Below, piece after piece: positions 37,317 through 46,319 of a DNA stretch of 64,000 bases. The notes beneath the pieces are model-generated. The model searched no databases and was not told the DNA's origin. It saw nothing but the letters and a program-made list of their open reading frames with translations. A program made the translations under genes and the position numbers. The stretch is from the NCBI RefSeq assembly GCF_003217095.1, contig NZ_QJSR01000005.1, positions 124,001-188,000 on the forward strand, written 5' to 3'. How positions within the stretch are numbered: the first letter of the stretch is position 1; the number at the start of each line of letters is the position of its first letter. The stretch comes from Rhizobium sp. PP-CC-3A-592. GTDB lineage: Bacteria > Pseudomonadota > Alphaproteobacteria > Rhizobiales > Rhizobiaceae.

Positions 37317-37367
37317 AATTCCAGCAAAAGTGCGCAGCGGTTTTGCGTCCGGAATTGCGTTGAAACA
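37317..37367 (+). repeat. Dispersed 51-base element, copy 2 (after azoR)
   Basis: Identical over 51 bases to the minus strand of 10807-10857. It begins three bases after the azoR TAG and ends in GAAACACTCTA at 37372. In both copies the element lies directly downstream of, and in the same direction as, the preceding gene. Confidence 0.9.
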
Positions 37368-37400
37368 CTCTAAGGAAAAGTCAGGGCGCCCGCTCTGAGC

Positions 37401-38825
37401 CTATCGGAGCGGGACGACCTGCCATGGCGGTGCGGCCCCCAGCCGGGGGCCGGTTCCGGTCTTTGGCGGGGCTGCGGCCGCCGATGGCGACGGGTCGGCA
37501 TTGCCAAGAGATGGCCCTGCCGCCGGTGAGGCTGCCTCCGGTGTCACGGCCGGCGGCGCCAGCGCCGTCTTCACCAGCCGGAAATCGTCGATCCTGCCGA
37601 ACGGGGCGGGCGGGGCCTCGCCTTTCTCGATCAGCAGGTCCCGCGCGCTACGCCCCGTGCTCGCCGGCAGGCTGGCGCCGTCCAGCAGCGCGGACGCGCC
37701 GTCAAGGTCGGGATCGACAAGGCTGATCGGCTGGGTCTTGATGATGGTCTCGCTGGTCGGGGCCGTCACCACGAGGTCCTTCATGTCGCTCGGATCGGGA
37801 ATGTCGCTACCGGGCGCCGCCGTCTCGCCCAGAAGGCGGCGGATGTCCTTTTCCACGTAGAAGGCGAGCTTGCGCTTGCCGGCCGGCGTCAGGTTGATGC
37901 CGTCGGCGCCGCGCAGGCGCACCTGCTGGCCATTAATGTCGGAGCCCGTCGTCACGAACTTGCCCTGCTCGTCGACGAATCCATCCCAGATATCGATGAA
38001 CTGCCCGCCGACCTTCTCCGCCTCGGTGCGGAAGATGCCGTTGAAGGTCACCATGTCCGCCGTCATCGCGGGGGACTGGAAGGACGGCATGCCGATCCAG
38101 AGAAGCGGCACGTTGCGGCTGCGGGCAAGGGCTGCGAAGGCCGCGACGCGCCGTGTGTATTCGGCCATCCAGGCATCCGTGCGGTATTTTTCCCGCACCG
38201 CGCCGATCTTCATCTGCTGGCGATCGTTGGCGCCGAAGCTGACGACGATCAGGGCCGGTTTCACGTCATCGGCATAGACGGGAAGCATGTTGGGCCAGTC
38301 GAAATAGTCGTCGCGCACCATGCCCGAAGAGCCCTCGCTGCGGTTCTCGACCACGATGCCCGGGCTGTCGGCAAAGGCCGTCTGCAGGCCATCGCTGAGG
38401 CTGCCGGCGATGAAGTCGCCGACGACGAGCACGGTCTTGGCATCCGCCTGCTTCGCCACGATCTCGGGCGCCGGCGTCTCGACAGGGGCAGGGCGGGCTT
38501 TGGCCCGCTGCGGCTTCGGTTGACGCCGCACCGGCGGCGGCGCCTCGCGGTAGATATTCCCGCCGTCGCCATAATCCTCGTAAACGCGCTGCTGCTGGCG
38601 CGGCCGGCCGAAAAACATGTCGAGGATCGTGCGCCGTTCCTGCGCTTCGGCACGGCTGACGGGCGGGAGGAAGGCGACGGCCGGCAGGGCGATGACGATG
38701 GCGAGAACGAAGGCCGCAAGCCGGCGCAGACGAGCATGCCGCGACGGTTGCGGCGAAACTTTGCTCTGATCAGCGCGTGGTGTCACGGCTTTGGGCATCT
38801 CGGCTCGGGGCATCGACATCTGCAT
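37401..38825 (-). CDS. SGNH-hydrolase-like protein (DUF459), possibly inactive
   Basis: Protein of 474 residues with an N-terminal membrane anchor or signal (about 35-60), a proline/arginine-rich segment, and an SGNH-like domain (about 130-330), then a proline/alanine-rich tail. Block I reads GDFIAGS (136-142), so the usual serine of GDS is Phe138. Block III is GAND (198-201), intact. Block V reads DGIN (308-311) where DxxH is expected. Both catalytic Ser and His thus appear to be replaced. DUF459 members occur near cell-wall genes; a lytic transglycosylase follows upstream in transcription order. Start choice among several close ATGs (38825, 38819, 38813, 38798) is unsure. Confidence 0.75.
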   Translation of the reverse strand: MQMSMPRAEMPKAVTPRADQSKVSPQPSRHARLRRLAAFVLAIVIALPAVAFLPPVSRAEAQERRTILDMFFGRPRQQQRVYEDYGDGGNIYREAPPPVRRQPKPQRAKARPAPVETPAPEIVAKQADAKTVLVVGDFIAGSLSDGLQTAFADSPGIVVENRSEGSSGMVRDDYFDWPNMLPVYADDVKPALIVVSFGANDRQQMKIGAVREKYRTDAWMAEYTRRVAAFAALARSRNVPLLWIGMPSFQSPAMTADMVTFNGIFRTEAEKVGGQFIDIWDGFVDEQGKFVTTGSDINGQQVRLRGADGINLTPAGKRKLAFYVEKDIRRLLGETAAPGSDIPDPSDMKDLVVTAPTSETIIKTQPISLVDPDLDGASALLDGASLPASTGRSARDLLIEKGEAPPAPFGRIDDFRLVKTALAPPAVTPEAASPAAGPSLGNADPSPSAAAAPPKTGTGPRLGAAPPWQVVPLR

Positions 38826-38936
38826 TCCGGCCGGGCGTTCTGCCCGGTCCTCTTCATTTCCGCCAGACCATCTGACGATGGTTTGCCCGTTCCGGATCCT
38901 GCGCCCGAAAACAGCCGGGTTGCCTGGTGCCGCCGA

Positions 38937-40157
38937 TCAATCCCGCAGAGCGCGGAGAAGGTTCTGCGTCGGCTGGCCGTCCGGGGTCATGCCATTGCGG
39001 TTCTGGAAGGCCTGGATCGCGGCCTTGGAACCGGAGCCGAAATTGCCATCGACCTCGCCGTCGTAATAGCCAAGTTCCTTGAGGCGTGACTGCAGTTCGA
39101 ACTTCTGCTTGACGTCCAGCGTGCCGTCCGGCCGGCTCCAGGCCTGCTGCATGCCGCCATAGCCGGCAATTTCGTCGGCAAGAAGACCAACGCCGAGGGC
39201 GTAGGAGTCGGAGGCGTTGTAGCGCTTGATGACGGAAAAATTCTTGGTCATCAGGAAGCCCGGGCTGCCGCTGCCGCCCGGCATCTTCAGCGTGGCGCGG
39301 ATGTTGCCGTCGCGGAAGCCCTTGCCGTTCGGGCGGGTAAAGCCGAGGGCCGCCCACTGCTTCAGCGTCTTCGTCTGGCCCTGTAGATCGGATCCGCCCG
39401 CGGGCACCGCCGTCTCGTAGCCCCAGGTCATGCCCGGCTGCCAGCCGTTCTTCTTCAGGAGGTTGGCCGCCGTCGCCAGCGCATCGGGGATCGAGTTCCA
39501 GATATCGCGATGGCCGTTGCCGTCGGCATCGATCGCATAGAGCAGGTAGCTCGTGGGAATGAACTGGGTGTGGCCCATGGCGCCGGCCCAGGAGCCGTTG
39601 AGTTCGCGTGGGCTCACATCACCGGACTGCAGAATCTTCAGCGCAGCGATCAGCTGGGTCTTGGCAAATTTCGCCCGCTTCGGATCGGCATAGGCAAGGG
39701 TCGCCAGCGCCCGCGGCACGTAATGCAGCCGGTCGTCCTTCTCCAGGACCGCGCCGTAATTGGACTCCATCGACCAGATGGCGAGCAGCACGTTGCGATC
39801 GACGCCAAAATGCTTCTCGATCGCATCCAGCGTGCGGCGGTGCTTCACCGACATCTCCTGGCCGACCTTCTGCGTGTAGGGGTTCACGCGGCTGTCGATA
39901 TATTCCCAGATCTTGTGCTTGAATTCCGGCTGGTAATTGGCCTTCTCGATCACGGTCGCATCGGGCGTCTTCACGCCGGCAAAGGCCTTGCGATAGGTGC
40001 TCTCGGAGATGCCTGCCTTGGCGGCCGTCGGATAGAAGCCGTTGATCCATGTCTGGAAGCCGGCATCGGCGAAAGCAGGCGTGGTGGCGAGGAATGCGGC
40101 GGCGGCAACAAAGGCGGCGCGGAGGCGGCGGCGAAGGGGCAGACTGTTGCTGTTCAT
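38937..40157 (-). CDS. Lytic murein transglycosylase (MltB-like) with peptidoglycan-binding domain
   Basis: Secreted enzyme that cuts peptidoglycan to 1,6-anhydromuropeptides; 406 residues. Signal peptide 1-30 (cleavage after AFA), SLT_2 catalytic domain about 31-330 with catalytic Glu131 in IWSMESNYG, AMGHTQFIPTSY, and a C-terminal PG_binding_1 domain (about 345-402, ELGYYDGEVDGNFG). ATG at 40157 is chosen because the signal peptide starts there; the frame extends upstream for 60 residues without support. The DUF459 gene lies 111 bases downstream and may be cotranscribed. Confidence 0.9.
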   Translation of the reverse strand: MNSNSLPLRRRLRAAFVAAAAFLATTPAFADAGFQTWINGFYPTAAKAGISESTYRKAFAGVKTPDATVIEKANYQPEFKHKIWEYIDSRVNPYTQKVGQEMSVKHRRTLDAIEKHFGVDRNVLLAIWSMESNYGAVLEKDDRLHYVPRALATLAYADPKRAKFAKTQLIAALKILQSGDVSPRELNGSWAGAMGHTQFIPTSYLLYAIDADGNGHRDIWNSIPDALATAANLLKKNGWQPGMTWGYETAVPAGGSDLQGQTKTLKQWAALGFTRPNGKGFRDGNIRATLKMPGGSGSPGFLMTKNFSVIKRYNASDSYALGVGLLADEIAGYGGMQQAWSRPDGTLDVKQKFELQSRLKELGYYDGEVDGNFGSGSKAAIQAFQNRNGMTPDGQPTQNLLRALRD

Positions 40158-40737
40158 CGGTCTGTCGTTTCCGTAATCTCGGTCTCGCGCGTCGGGGGCG
40201 ACGGGCGAGACATCACTGTACCATTCCAGAACCGTCCCATCTTGCGCTGCCGGTGACGGATCCGACGAGTGCCGGCTCTGCTGTGAGGGCCGGTTTGAGG
40301 AAGAGTATCGAAATGAGGTCAACAAGTTCTTTACCATGCCGAAGGACTTGCGTCTTCCTTAGGGAAAAAATAGCCTCTTACCCCTAGATACGTTCACGTT
40401 CTTGTGACGCGCTTGCTGCATGTTCACCGGGCATTCACCCGGGGTCGTGCATCTAGGCGGTGCATGCACGGCGCTCGTTACAGGCCGGCATCTTGGGGGC
40501 TGGACGTCGGCGCTCTGGAAACCGTGGGGAAGTCCGATAGATCCATGCCCATTCGTCGCCGGGCTTGGGAAGAGGTGCGTCGCAATTGCGTGGAAACGGA
40601 GTTGCTACGAACGAGAACATCGGGATCGACGTTCATTTTAAGCCGGTTTCCGGTAAGACGACATCACGCCACGGTGGATCAGCGATCGCTGATCCCCACC
40701 GTCCATTTTAAAGAATGACTGAGAACTGGAGATATTG
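40158..40737. other. Intergenic region upstream of galU
   Basis: The 580-base divergent gap between the transglycosylase and galU contains a 32-base dyad (40671-40702) near galU and otherwise no recognised gene or clear promoter. GTTCATTTTAA (40631-40641) and GTCCATTTTAA (40701-40711) flank the dyad as imperfect direct repeats. Confidence 0.45.
40671..40702 (+). promoter_or_regulatory. Long palindrome in the galU leader
   Basis: ACGGTGG and CCACCGT flank a perfect self-complementary core ATCAGCGATCGCTGAT (40678-40693). It ends 35 bases before the galU ATG and has no T-run, so an operator or leader hairpin is more likely than a terminator. Confidence 0.55.
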
Positions 40738-41619
40738 ATGAGTGAGAAGCGTAAGGTCCGAAAGGCCGTCTTTCCTGTTGCCGGCCTCGGCACGCGTTTT
40801 CTGCCCGCCACCAAGGCTGTCCCGAAGGAAATGCTGACGGTCGTCGACAAGCCTGTCATCCAGTACGTCGTCGATGAGGCGATCGAAGCCGGCATTGAGC
40901 ACCTGATCTTCGTGACGGGCCGCGGCAAGGGCGTCATCGAAGACTATTTCGACATTCAGACCGAGCTCGAGCAGACGCTGCGCGAGCGCAACAAGACTGC
41001 CGAGCTGACGCTGCTCGCCGACATTCTGCCGAAGGCCGGCATGGCCAGCTTCACCCGCCAGCAGGCGCCGCTTGGCCTCGGCCATGCCGTCTGGTGCGCC
41101 CGCGATATCGTCGGTGACGAACCCTTCGCGGTTCTCCTGCCTGATATGATCATGCGCGGCGAAAAAGGCTGCCTCAAGGGCATGGTCGAGCTGTACGAGC
41201 AGAGCGGCGGCAACGTGCTCGCCGTCGAGGAATGTGCGCCGGAAGTGGCCCACAAGTACGGCATCGTCGGCGTCGGCGAGACGATCGGCGAAGGCTTCGC
41301 CATCAATGCCATGGTCGAGAAGCCGGCCGCCGGTACCGCCCCGTCCAACTACTTCATCAACGGCCGCTACATCCTGCAGCCGGAGATCTTCAATATCCTG
41401 GAAACGCAGGAGCGCGGCGCTGGCAACGAGATCCAGCTGACCGACGGCATGCTGAAGCTCCTGAAGAGCCAGGATTTCGCGGGCTACGTCTTCCGCGGCG
41501 AAACCTACGACTGTGGCGCGAAGGATGGCTTTATCCTCGCCAACGTCGCCTTCGCGCTGTCGCGCGACGATATCCGCGGCTCGGTCGAAGGTCCCCTCAA
41601 GGCCCTTCTCGCCCGCTGA
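40738..41619 (+). CDS. galU: UTP-glucose-1-phosphate uridylyltransferase
   Basis: Makes UDP-glucose for exopolysaccharide, lipopolysaccharide, cyclic glucan and trehalose precursors; 293 residues, cytoplasmic. Signatures: [22 protein letters not shown] at the nucleotide site, [13 protein letters not shown], and [21 protein letters not shown] at 40738 follows TGGAG; the TTG codon three bases upstream is not used. A strong terminator follows. In rhizobia this gene is also named exoN2-like. Confidence 0.95.
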   Translation: MSEKRKVRKAVFPVAGLGTRFLPATKAVPKEMLTVVDKPVIQYVVDEAIEAGIEHLIFVTGRGKGVIEDYFDIQTELEQTLRERNKTAELTLLADILPKAGMASFTRQQAPLGLGHAVWCARDIVGDEPFAVLLPDMIMRGEKGCLKGMVELYEQSGGNVLAVEECAPEVAHKYGIVGVGETIGEGFAINAMVEKPAAGTAPSNYFINGRYILQPEIFNILETQERGAGNEIQLTDGMLKLLKSQDFAGYVFRGETYDCGAKDGFILANVAFALSRDDIRGSVEGPLKALLAR

Positions 41620-41640
41620 TCGATCGATACCCAACAGAAG

Positions 41641-41671
41641 AGCCGCGTTGCATCTGCAGCGCGGCTTTTTT
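41641..41671 (+). terminator. Terminator of galU
   Basis: AGCCGCGTTGCA and TGCAGCGCGGCT arms form a near-perfect stem followed by six T, 21 bases after the galU stop. Confidence 0.88.
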
Positions 41672-41748
41672 CGTTTCGGGACGGGTCTCGTCTGTTTTTT
41701 TGCCGCATTATCCGACGCCGAAGCGATTCCGCTTCGGCTGCAAGTGCT

Positions 41749-43269
41749 TTAGCGCCGCAGGGTCAGGCCGACGCCGATCCGGGCGACGGAGGTGGCTTCG
41801 CCGCGGTCCGGTGTCGTCCGCTCGTAGCTGACGTCGCCGGTCAGGGCGAGATAGCGGTTGATGTCGTAGGTCAGGCCCGCACCGGTCAGCCAGACCTTCG
41901 TATCCGACGAGGCGCTGCCGGAGGGGTAGTTGCGGAATGTCAGGCTGTTGGAGAGCCGTGCGACGAGGGCGGAACGGAGTTCGTGCGTGACCCGGCTCGA
42001 CAGCGTATAGGCGAGCGCGCCGCTTTCGCCCGAGGTGGTGGAGGGCTCCAGCGTCGTGGAGAGGCCGGTCGAGACATCCGTGCCGCGCTGCGGCGACCAG
42101 TTGATGAGGCCGTCGATGGTGGCGCCGTTCAGGTTCTTCAACCGCGCGTCGTCGAAGCGGTAGGTGTTGTAGCCGAGCGCCAACTCGCCCTTCAGCTTCT
42201 CGCCGAGATCGGCTTCCACCCCGGCGCGGCCGGAATAGGTCTTGTAGGACCGGCTGTAACCCAGGCTGTCCGAGCGCAGTTCGTAGACGCCCCGGCCGAT
42301 AGAGGCTTCGAGGAAGGGGATGAGGGCTGGCGACAGCTCGTAGCCGATGCGGGTCGTCAGCGTGCCGACATCTCGGTTCCGGTCCTTCTGCGAGAGCGTG
42401 GTGCCATCGGAGAGATCGACATCGGAATAGGTCAGCCGGTTGACATCGACCTTGGCCGAGCCGCGCAGGATGCCGAAATCATGTTCGATGCCGGCGCCGA
42501 GTGAATATTGGTTGACGCCGGCCTGCGTTTCCGCCCCGTTGATCGCGTTCGGGTCCGTCGCATCCTCGCGGTCGAAGCTGTAGCCGGCGCGAAGCGTGGC
42601 GATGGTGTCGTGGCTGATGTCGAGGCGAAAGGCGCCGTCGATGTCGGCTCGCGGCTTGGTTTCGCCGGTGCCCGAGAGGTTGCGCTGCCAGTAGCCTTCG
42701 CCGGTGATGCTCAGCTGATGGCGGGACCAGTCGGAGGTCAGCGTGCCCTTGAGGCCCGTTTCCGTGTAGGTGCGCCGCTCGCGGCTGTCGCCGCTGCGTG
42801 TCGTCTCCGAGTTCACCGTCTGGCCGATCGAGGGTTTGAGGGTGAATGTGCCGAGCGGGATGCCGGGCACGTCGTCATCGTCGGCGAGCGCCGATTTCAG
42901 GCCATCGACGCCGGTTTCCCGCAGGTTGGACCGGATCAGGTCCTGATCGCGCAGCAGCCCGCCGCCGACCACGGCGTCATCGCCGATGGCGCCGGTGATA
43001 TCGGCGTCACTGGCGGCCGTCGTGATGCCGCCCGTCGTGGGCACGGCGGCTGCGGCCGCGCCGGCTGCCTGCGGGCTGAGTGTTGCCGACGTCGGATCCT
43101 GCGGTCCTGCAAGGTCGGTATCGCCTGCGTCGTCTTCCACCGCCTGCGCCCCGGCTGTGCCGGGCAGAGCAAGCGATGTGAAGCAGACGGAGAGAAGCAA
43201 AATGGCCATGGCGGCACGAGCGGGCCGGACGGCACGCGCATCAGTGTCCGGGAGGTGAGAAGGCGCCAT
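41749..43269 (-). CDS. Outer-membrane beta-barrel protein (BBP2_2-like)
   Basis: Protein of 506 residues with a signal peptide (hydrophobic about 21-40, AGA cleavage region), a low-complexity Asp/Ala/Thr-rich segment to about 130, and then a barrel of alternating beta strands with many Gly and aromatic residues (FTLKPSIGQTVNSETTRSG, AGVNQYSLGAGIEHDFG). This resembles the putative beta-barrel porin 2 family associated with exopolysaccharide in rhizobia. ATG at 43269 is preferred to a TTG at 43284. Transport substrate is unknown. Confidence 0.8.
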   Translation of the reverse strand: MAPSHLPDTDARAVRPARAAMAILLLSVCFTSLALPGTAGAQAVEDDAGDTDLAGPQDPTSATLSPQAAGAAAAAVPTTGGITTAASDADITGAIGDDAVVGGGLLRDQDLIRSNLRETGVDGLKSALADDDDVPGIPLGTFTLKPSIGQTVNSETTRSGDSRERRTYTETGLKGTLTSDWSRHQLSITGEGYWQRNLSGTGETKPRADIDGAFRLDISHDTIATLRAGYSFDREDATDPNAINGAETQAGVNQYSLGAGIEHDFGILRGSAKVDVNRLTYSDVDLSDGTTLSQKDRNRDVGTLTTRIGYELSPALIPFLEASIGRGVYELRSDSLGYSRSYKTYSGRAGVEADLGEKLKGELALGYNTYRFDDARLKNLNGATIDGLINWSPQRGTDVSTGLSTTLEPSTTSGESGALAYTLSSRVTHELRSALVARLSNSLTFRNYPSGSASSDTKVWLTGAGLTYDINRYLALTGDVSYERTTPDRGEATSVARIGVGLTLRR

Positions 43270-43366
43270 GGGCCGGGTCCGCAAGCTTGAAGCAATTGTT
43301 TCGCAATCGTAAACGCTTGTGGTTAACCAATCCTTATCCGCGGGCTTCCTCGCTTAAGCTTTCGGC

Positions 43367-43834
43367 TCAGGCGGCTGTGGCTTCTTCCACAAGAAGCCGC
43401 TGGCCATCGGCGGATAGGACGCGGACGCGGGCGCCGGTCGGCAGGTCGGGGCCGCTGACGGGCCATGTCGTATCGCCGAGGCGAACGCGGCCGCGCCCCT
43501 CGGCGATCGGTTCCTCGAGGATGGCCGTGCGACCGATGAGGCTGCGTCCGCGCTGGTTCAAGAGCGGCGCGTCGGAGTCCTGATCGAAGCGCGCCAGCAG
43601 CCGGCGGCCGACGAGCACGGAGACCACAGAGAGGATGGCGAACAGCGGCAGTTGCACATGCCAGCCGAAGAAGTCCGCATTCCAGAAGATCAGCGCCAGC
43701 GCGCCGGTCACGATCGCCGCCATGCCGATCCAGACGAGAAAGACGCCGGGAACGAAGATTTCGGCCGCGAGCAGGACGAGGCCGAGCACCCACCAGGCCC
43801 AGGGGCCAAGTTCCTCGATGACGCGCGCGACCAT
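43367..43834 (-). CDS. NfeD-family membrane protein
   Basis: Protein of 155 residues with hydrophobic segments at about 12-50 and 58-75 and a C-terminal OB-fold (about 95-150), the short-form NfeD arrangement. Its ATG overlaps the stop of the SPFH gene by one base (TGATG), so translation is coupled. NfeD proteins partner with SPFH proteins in membrane microdomains and membrane quality control. Confidence 0.9.
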   Translation of the reverse strand: MVARVIEELGPWAWWVLGLVLLAAEIFVPGVFLVWIGMAAIVTGALALIFWNADFFGWHVQLPLFAILSVVSVLVGRRLLARFDQDSDAPLLNQRGRSLIGRTAILEEPIAEGRGRVRLGDTTWPVSGPDLPTGARVRVLSADGQRLLVEEATAA

Positions 43835-44862
43835 CAGACGCCGGTCCGCGGCGGGGCGAAGGGCGAGGGGGTGTTCGGTGTGCTTGGCGGCACGGATCGT
43901 GTCGGGCCGCGCGGACGTTCCGGCGCTGTCGGGGTGTCGCCGAACACCTCGCGGGCAATGGCGCCGATGCCGCCGAGCGAGCCGATGAGCGCGGAGGCTT
44001 CCATCGGCATCAGCACGATCTTGGAGTTGGGCGCGGTGCCGATCGCGGCGATGGCTTCGGTGTATTTCTGGGCGACGAAGTAGTTGATGGCCTGCACATC
44101 GCCGGCCGCGATCGCCTCGGAGACCATGCGGGTGGCTTTCGCTTCGGCCTCGGCCAGGCGTTCGCGCGCCTCGGCATCACGAAATGCCGCCTCGCGCTGG
44201 CCCTCGGCCTGGAGGATCGCCGACTGCTTGGCGCCTTCGGCGCGCAGGATTTGCGCATTGCGCGAGCCCTCGGCTTCCAGCACCTGCGCGCGCTTCTCGC
44301 GCTCGGCCTTCATCTGGCGCGCCATGGCGTCCACGAGGTCCTTCGGCGGCTGGATGTCCTTGATCTCGACGCGGGTGACCTTGATGCCCCAAGGCCCGAC
44401 CGCCTCGTCCACCACGCGCAGCAGCTGATCGTTGATCTTGTCGCGGTTGGACAGCAGCTCGTCCAGATCCATCGAGCCCATGACGGAGCGGATATTGGTC
44501 ATGGTGAGGTTGAGGATCGCGCTCTGGAGGTTGGCGACCTGATAGGCCGCCTCCGCCGCGTTCAGCACCTGATAGAAGGCGACGGCATCCGCCGAGACGC
44601 TGGCATTGTCCTTGGTGATGACCTCCTGGGTCGGCACATCCAGTACCTGCTCCATCACGTTCATGCGCGCGCCGACGCGGTCGATGAAGGGAATGATCAG
44701 GTTCAGGCCCGGCTCCAGCGTGCGCGTATAGCGGCCGAAGCGTTCGATCGTATGACGATAGCCCTGCGGGACCGTCTTGATGCCGGCGATGAGCACGAGG
44801 ATGACCAGGACCGCAAAGGCCACCACAACGATGTCGAATCCGCCCAAAATCATCTCCTTCAT
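43834..44862 (-). CDS. SPFH-domain protein (QmcA/stomatin-like)
   Basis: Membrane scaffold protein of 342 residues: one N-terminal transmembrane helix (about 8-28), SPFH domain (about 30-190; [19 protein letters not shown]), a long Glu/Ala/Arg-rich coiled coil (about 190-265) and a proline-rich tail. Such proteins form membrane microdomains with NfeD. ATG at 44862 has GGTGG upstream; an ATG nine bases later is possible. Forms an operon with the overlapping nfeD-like gene. Confidence 0.93.
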   Translation of the reverse strand: MKEMILGGFDIVVVAFAVLVILVLIAGIKTVPQGYRHTIERFGRYTRTLEPGLNLIIPFIDRVGARMNVMEQVLDVPTQEVITKDNASVSADAVAFYQVLNAAEAAYQVANLQSAILNLTMTNIRSVMGSMDLDELLSNRDKINDQLLRVVDEAVGPWGIKVTRVEIKDIQPPKDLVDAMARQMKAEREKRAQVLEAEGSRNAQILRAEGAKQSAILQAEGQREAAFRDAEARERLAEAEAKATRMVSEAIAAGDVQAINYFVAQKYTEAIAAIGTAPNSKIVLMPMEASALIGSLGGIGAIAREVFGDTPTAPERPRGPTRSVPPSTPNTPSPFAPPRTGV

Positions 44863-44910
44863 CCACCAACTGGCCCCGGCTTAGCATGCCGGAGCGCGAT
44901 GCGGAACCTT

Positions 44911-44935
44911 GCCGTTCCCGCGACGCGGGAACGGC
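44911..44935. terminator. Perfect hairpin between hemH and the SPFH gene
   Basis: GCCGTTCCCGC (44911-44921) and GCGGGAACGGC (44925-44935) are perfectly complementary over 11 bases with a three-base loop. No T-run follows on either strand; it may stabilise the hemH transcript end or act with Rho. Confidence 0.5.
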
Positions 44936-44940
44936 GGGGA

Positions 44941-46032
44941 TCAGATGCTCGGTGCGCCCAGCACCCGGTCCAGCGAAACGGCCTGCGGTGCTGCCACATC
45001 CACCCAGCCGCCGAGCTCGCGGCGGACCACGTGTTCGAGGACGCGCATGCCGTCGTCGCTGTCGTTGAGGCAGGGGATATGCGTGAACTTCTCGCCACCC
45101 GCATGGTGGAAGGTCTCGGCAGCCTCTACGGCGATTTCCTCAAGCGTTTCCAGACAGTCGGACACGAAGCCGGGGTTCATCACCGCGATCCGCTTGATGC
45201 CCTTCTGCCCGAGCGCCTCCACGGTCTTGTCCGTATAGGGCTGCAGCCACTCCTCCGGGCCGAAGCGCGACTGGAAGGTCACCTGCAGCTTGTCCTTCGA
45301 CCAGCCGAGCCGCTCGCGCAGCAGGCGCGCCGTCTTGTAGCACTGGCAGTGATAGGGGTCGCCCTTCTTGAAGTAGGACTGGGGAATGCCGTGGAAGGAG
45401 GTGAGCACCACTTCCGGCTCCCAGTCGAGCGTCGCCAGATGCGTTCGGATCGAGTTCGCAAGGCTTTCGATATAGACCGGATCGTCGTGATAGGGCGGCA
45501 CGGTGCGCAGCGCCGGCTGCCAGCGGGACTTCAGAAGCAGGCGAAAGGCCTCGTCGTTGACGGTCGCCGTCGTGGCGGCGGCATATTGCGGGTAGAGCGG
45601 GAAGAGCAGGATCTTCTCGCAGCCGGCCTGCTTCAGCGCTTCCATGCGCTCGGGAATCGACGGCTGGCCGTAGCGCATGGCCCAATCGACCACGAGGTTG
45701 TCATGACCGGCAAGGCTCGCCGCCATCTTCTCGGCTTGGCTGCGCGTGTAGGTGCGCAGATAGCTTTCGTTCAGGTCCTTGTTCCAGATGGTCTCGTAGG
45801 CCTTGCCCACCTTGGCGGGGCGCGTGTTGAGCACGATGCCGTAGAGGATCGGGTACCAGAACACGCGCGACCATTCGATGACGCGCTTGTCGCTCAGGAA
45901 CTGCTTGAGATAGCGCCGCATGGACACCTTGTCGGTACCGTCGGGCGTGCCGAGATTGACCAGGAGGACGCCGACTTTTCCAAAGGCCACCTTCGGGTGG
46001 TCGGCGGGGAGGGGCGTGACGGTCATGTTCAT
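44941..46032 (-). CDS. hemH: Ferrochelatase
   Basis: Inserts ferrous iron into protoporphyrin IX in the last step of haem synthesis; 363 residues, membrane-associated. The family signature LTSFHGIPQSYFKKGDPY with the catalytic His is visible, with LLVNLGTPDG near the start and PGFVSDCLETLEEI towards the end. It has an HCQC pair after the signature, also seen in alphaproteobacterial members. ATG at 46032 follows AGGACACC. Monocistronic or first of a short unit ending at the hairpin 44911-44935. Confidence 0.95.
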   Translation of the reverse strand: MNMTVTPLPADHPKVAFGKVGVLLVNLGTPDGTDKVSMRRYLKQFLSDKRVIEWSRVFWYPILYGIVLNTRPAKVGKAYETIWNKDLNESYLRTYTRSQAEKMAASLAGHDNLVVDWAMRYGQPSIPERMEALKQAGCEKILLFPLYPQYAAATTATVNDEAFRLLLKSRWQPALRTVPPYHDDPVYIESLANSIRTHLATLDWEPEVVLTSFHGIPQSYFKKGDPYHCQCYKTARLLRERLGWSKDKLQVTFQSRFGPEEWLQPYTDKTVEALGQKGIKRIAVMNPGFVSDCLETLEEIAVEAAETFHHAGGEKFTHIPCLNDSDDGMRVLEHVVRRELGGWVDVAAPQAVSLDRVLGAPSI

Positions 46033-46111
46033 GGCGGTGTCCTAGGCAAGAGATGGAGACGCTACCCGGTACGGACGCGGCCTGCATCGGTTCACATTGC
46101 CTTATGTAAAA

Positions 46112-46142
46112 CAAAAACCGGCCCGGGGAAGCCCAGGCCGGT
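46112..46142 (-). terminator. Terminator of the nucleotidase transcript
   Basis: ACCGGCC (46117-46123) and GGCCGGT (46136-46142) form the stem with an internal CGGG/CCC pairing, and five T follow on the minus strand, then a further T-rich stretch. It ends the minus-strand unit that includes the nucleotidase gene. Confidence 0.8.
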
Positions 46143-46165
46143 ACAATAGGATGAGGCCGATTGTC

Positions 46166-46309
46166 TCATTGGCTGGCCGGATGGCGTTTGCCACGACGTG
46201 ACGCCCGGTAAAAGCGCGGGGTCTCCGGCCTGTGGTCCTGCTGTCGCAGGTCGGCTACGAAGCCTTTGTGCTCCACCGGGACGACGCGGCCATCGAGCGA
46301 TGACCGCAC
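46166..46309 (-). CDS. Possible small basic protein after the nucleotidase gene
   Basis: A 47-residue frame on the minus strand starts at GTG 46309, 10 bases after the nucleotidase TGA, and stops 24 bases before a terminator. It contains PVEHKGFVADLRQQDHRPET and a basic end YRASRRGKRHPASQ, which look protein-like. The ribosome site (GAGAT) is weak. It may be a real third-frame gene of the operon; conservation is unknown to me. Confidence 0.35.
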   Translation of the reverse strand: MRSSLDGRVVPVEHKGFVADLRQQDHRPETPRFYRASRRGKRHPASQ

Positions 46310-46319
46310 GGAGATCTCG

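Noticed and set aside
44251..46149. A 632-codon plus-strand frame across hemH and the SPFH gene
   Set aside because: Antisense to two well-supported genes and spans their gap; no domain recognised.
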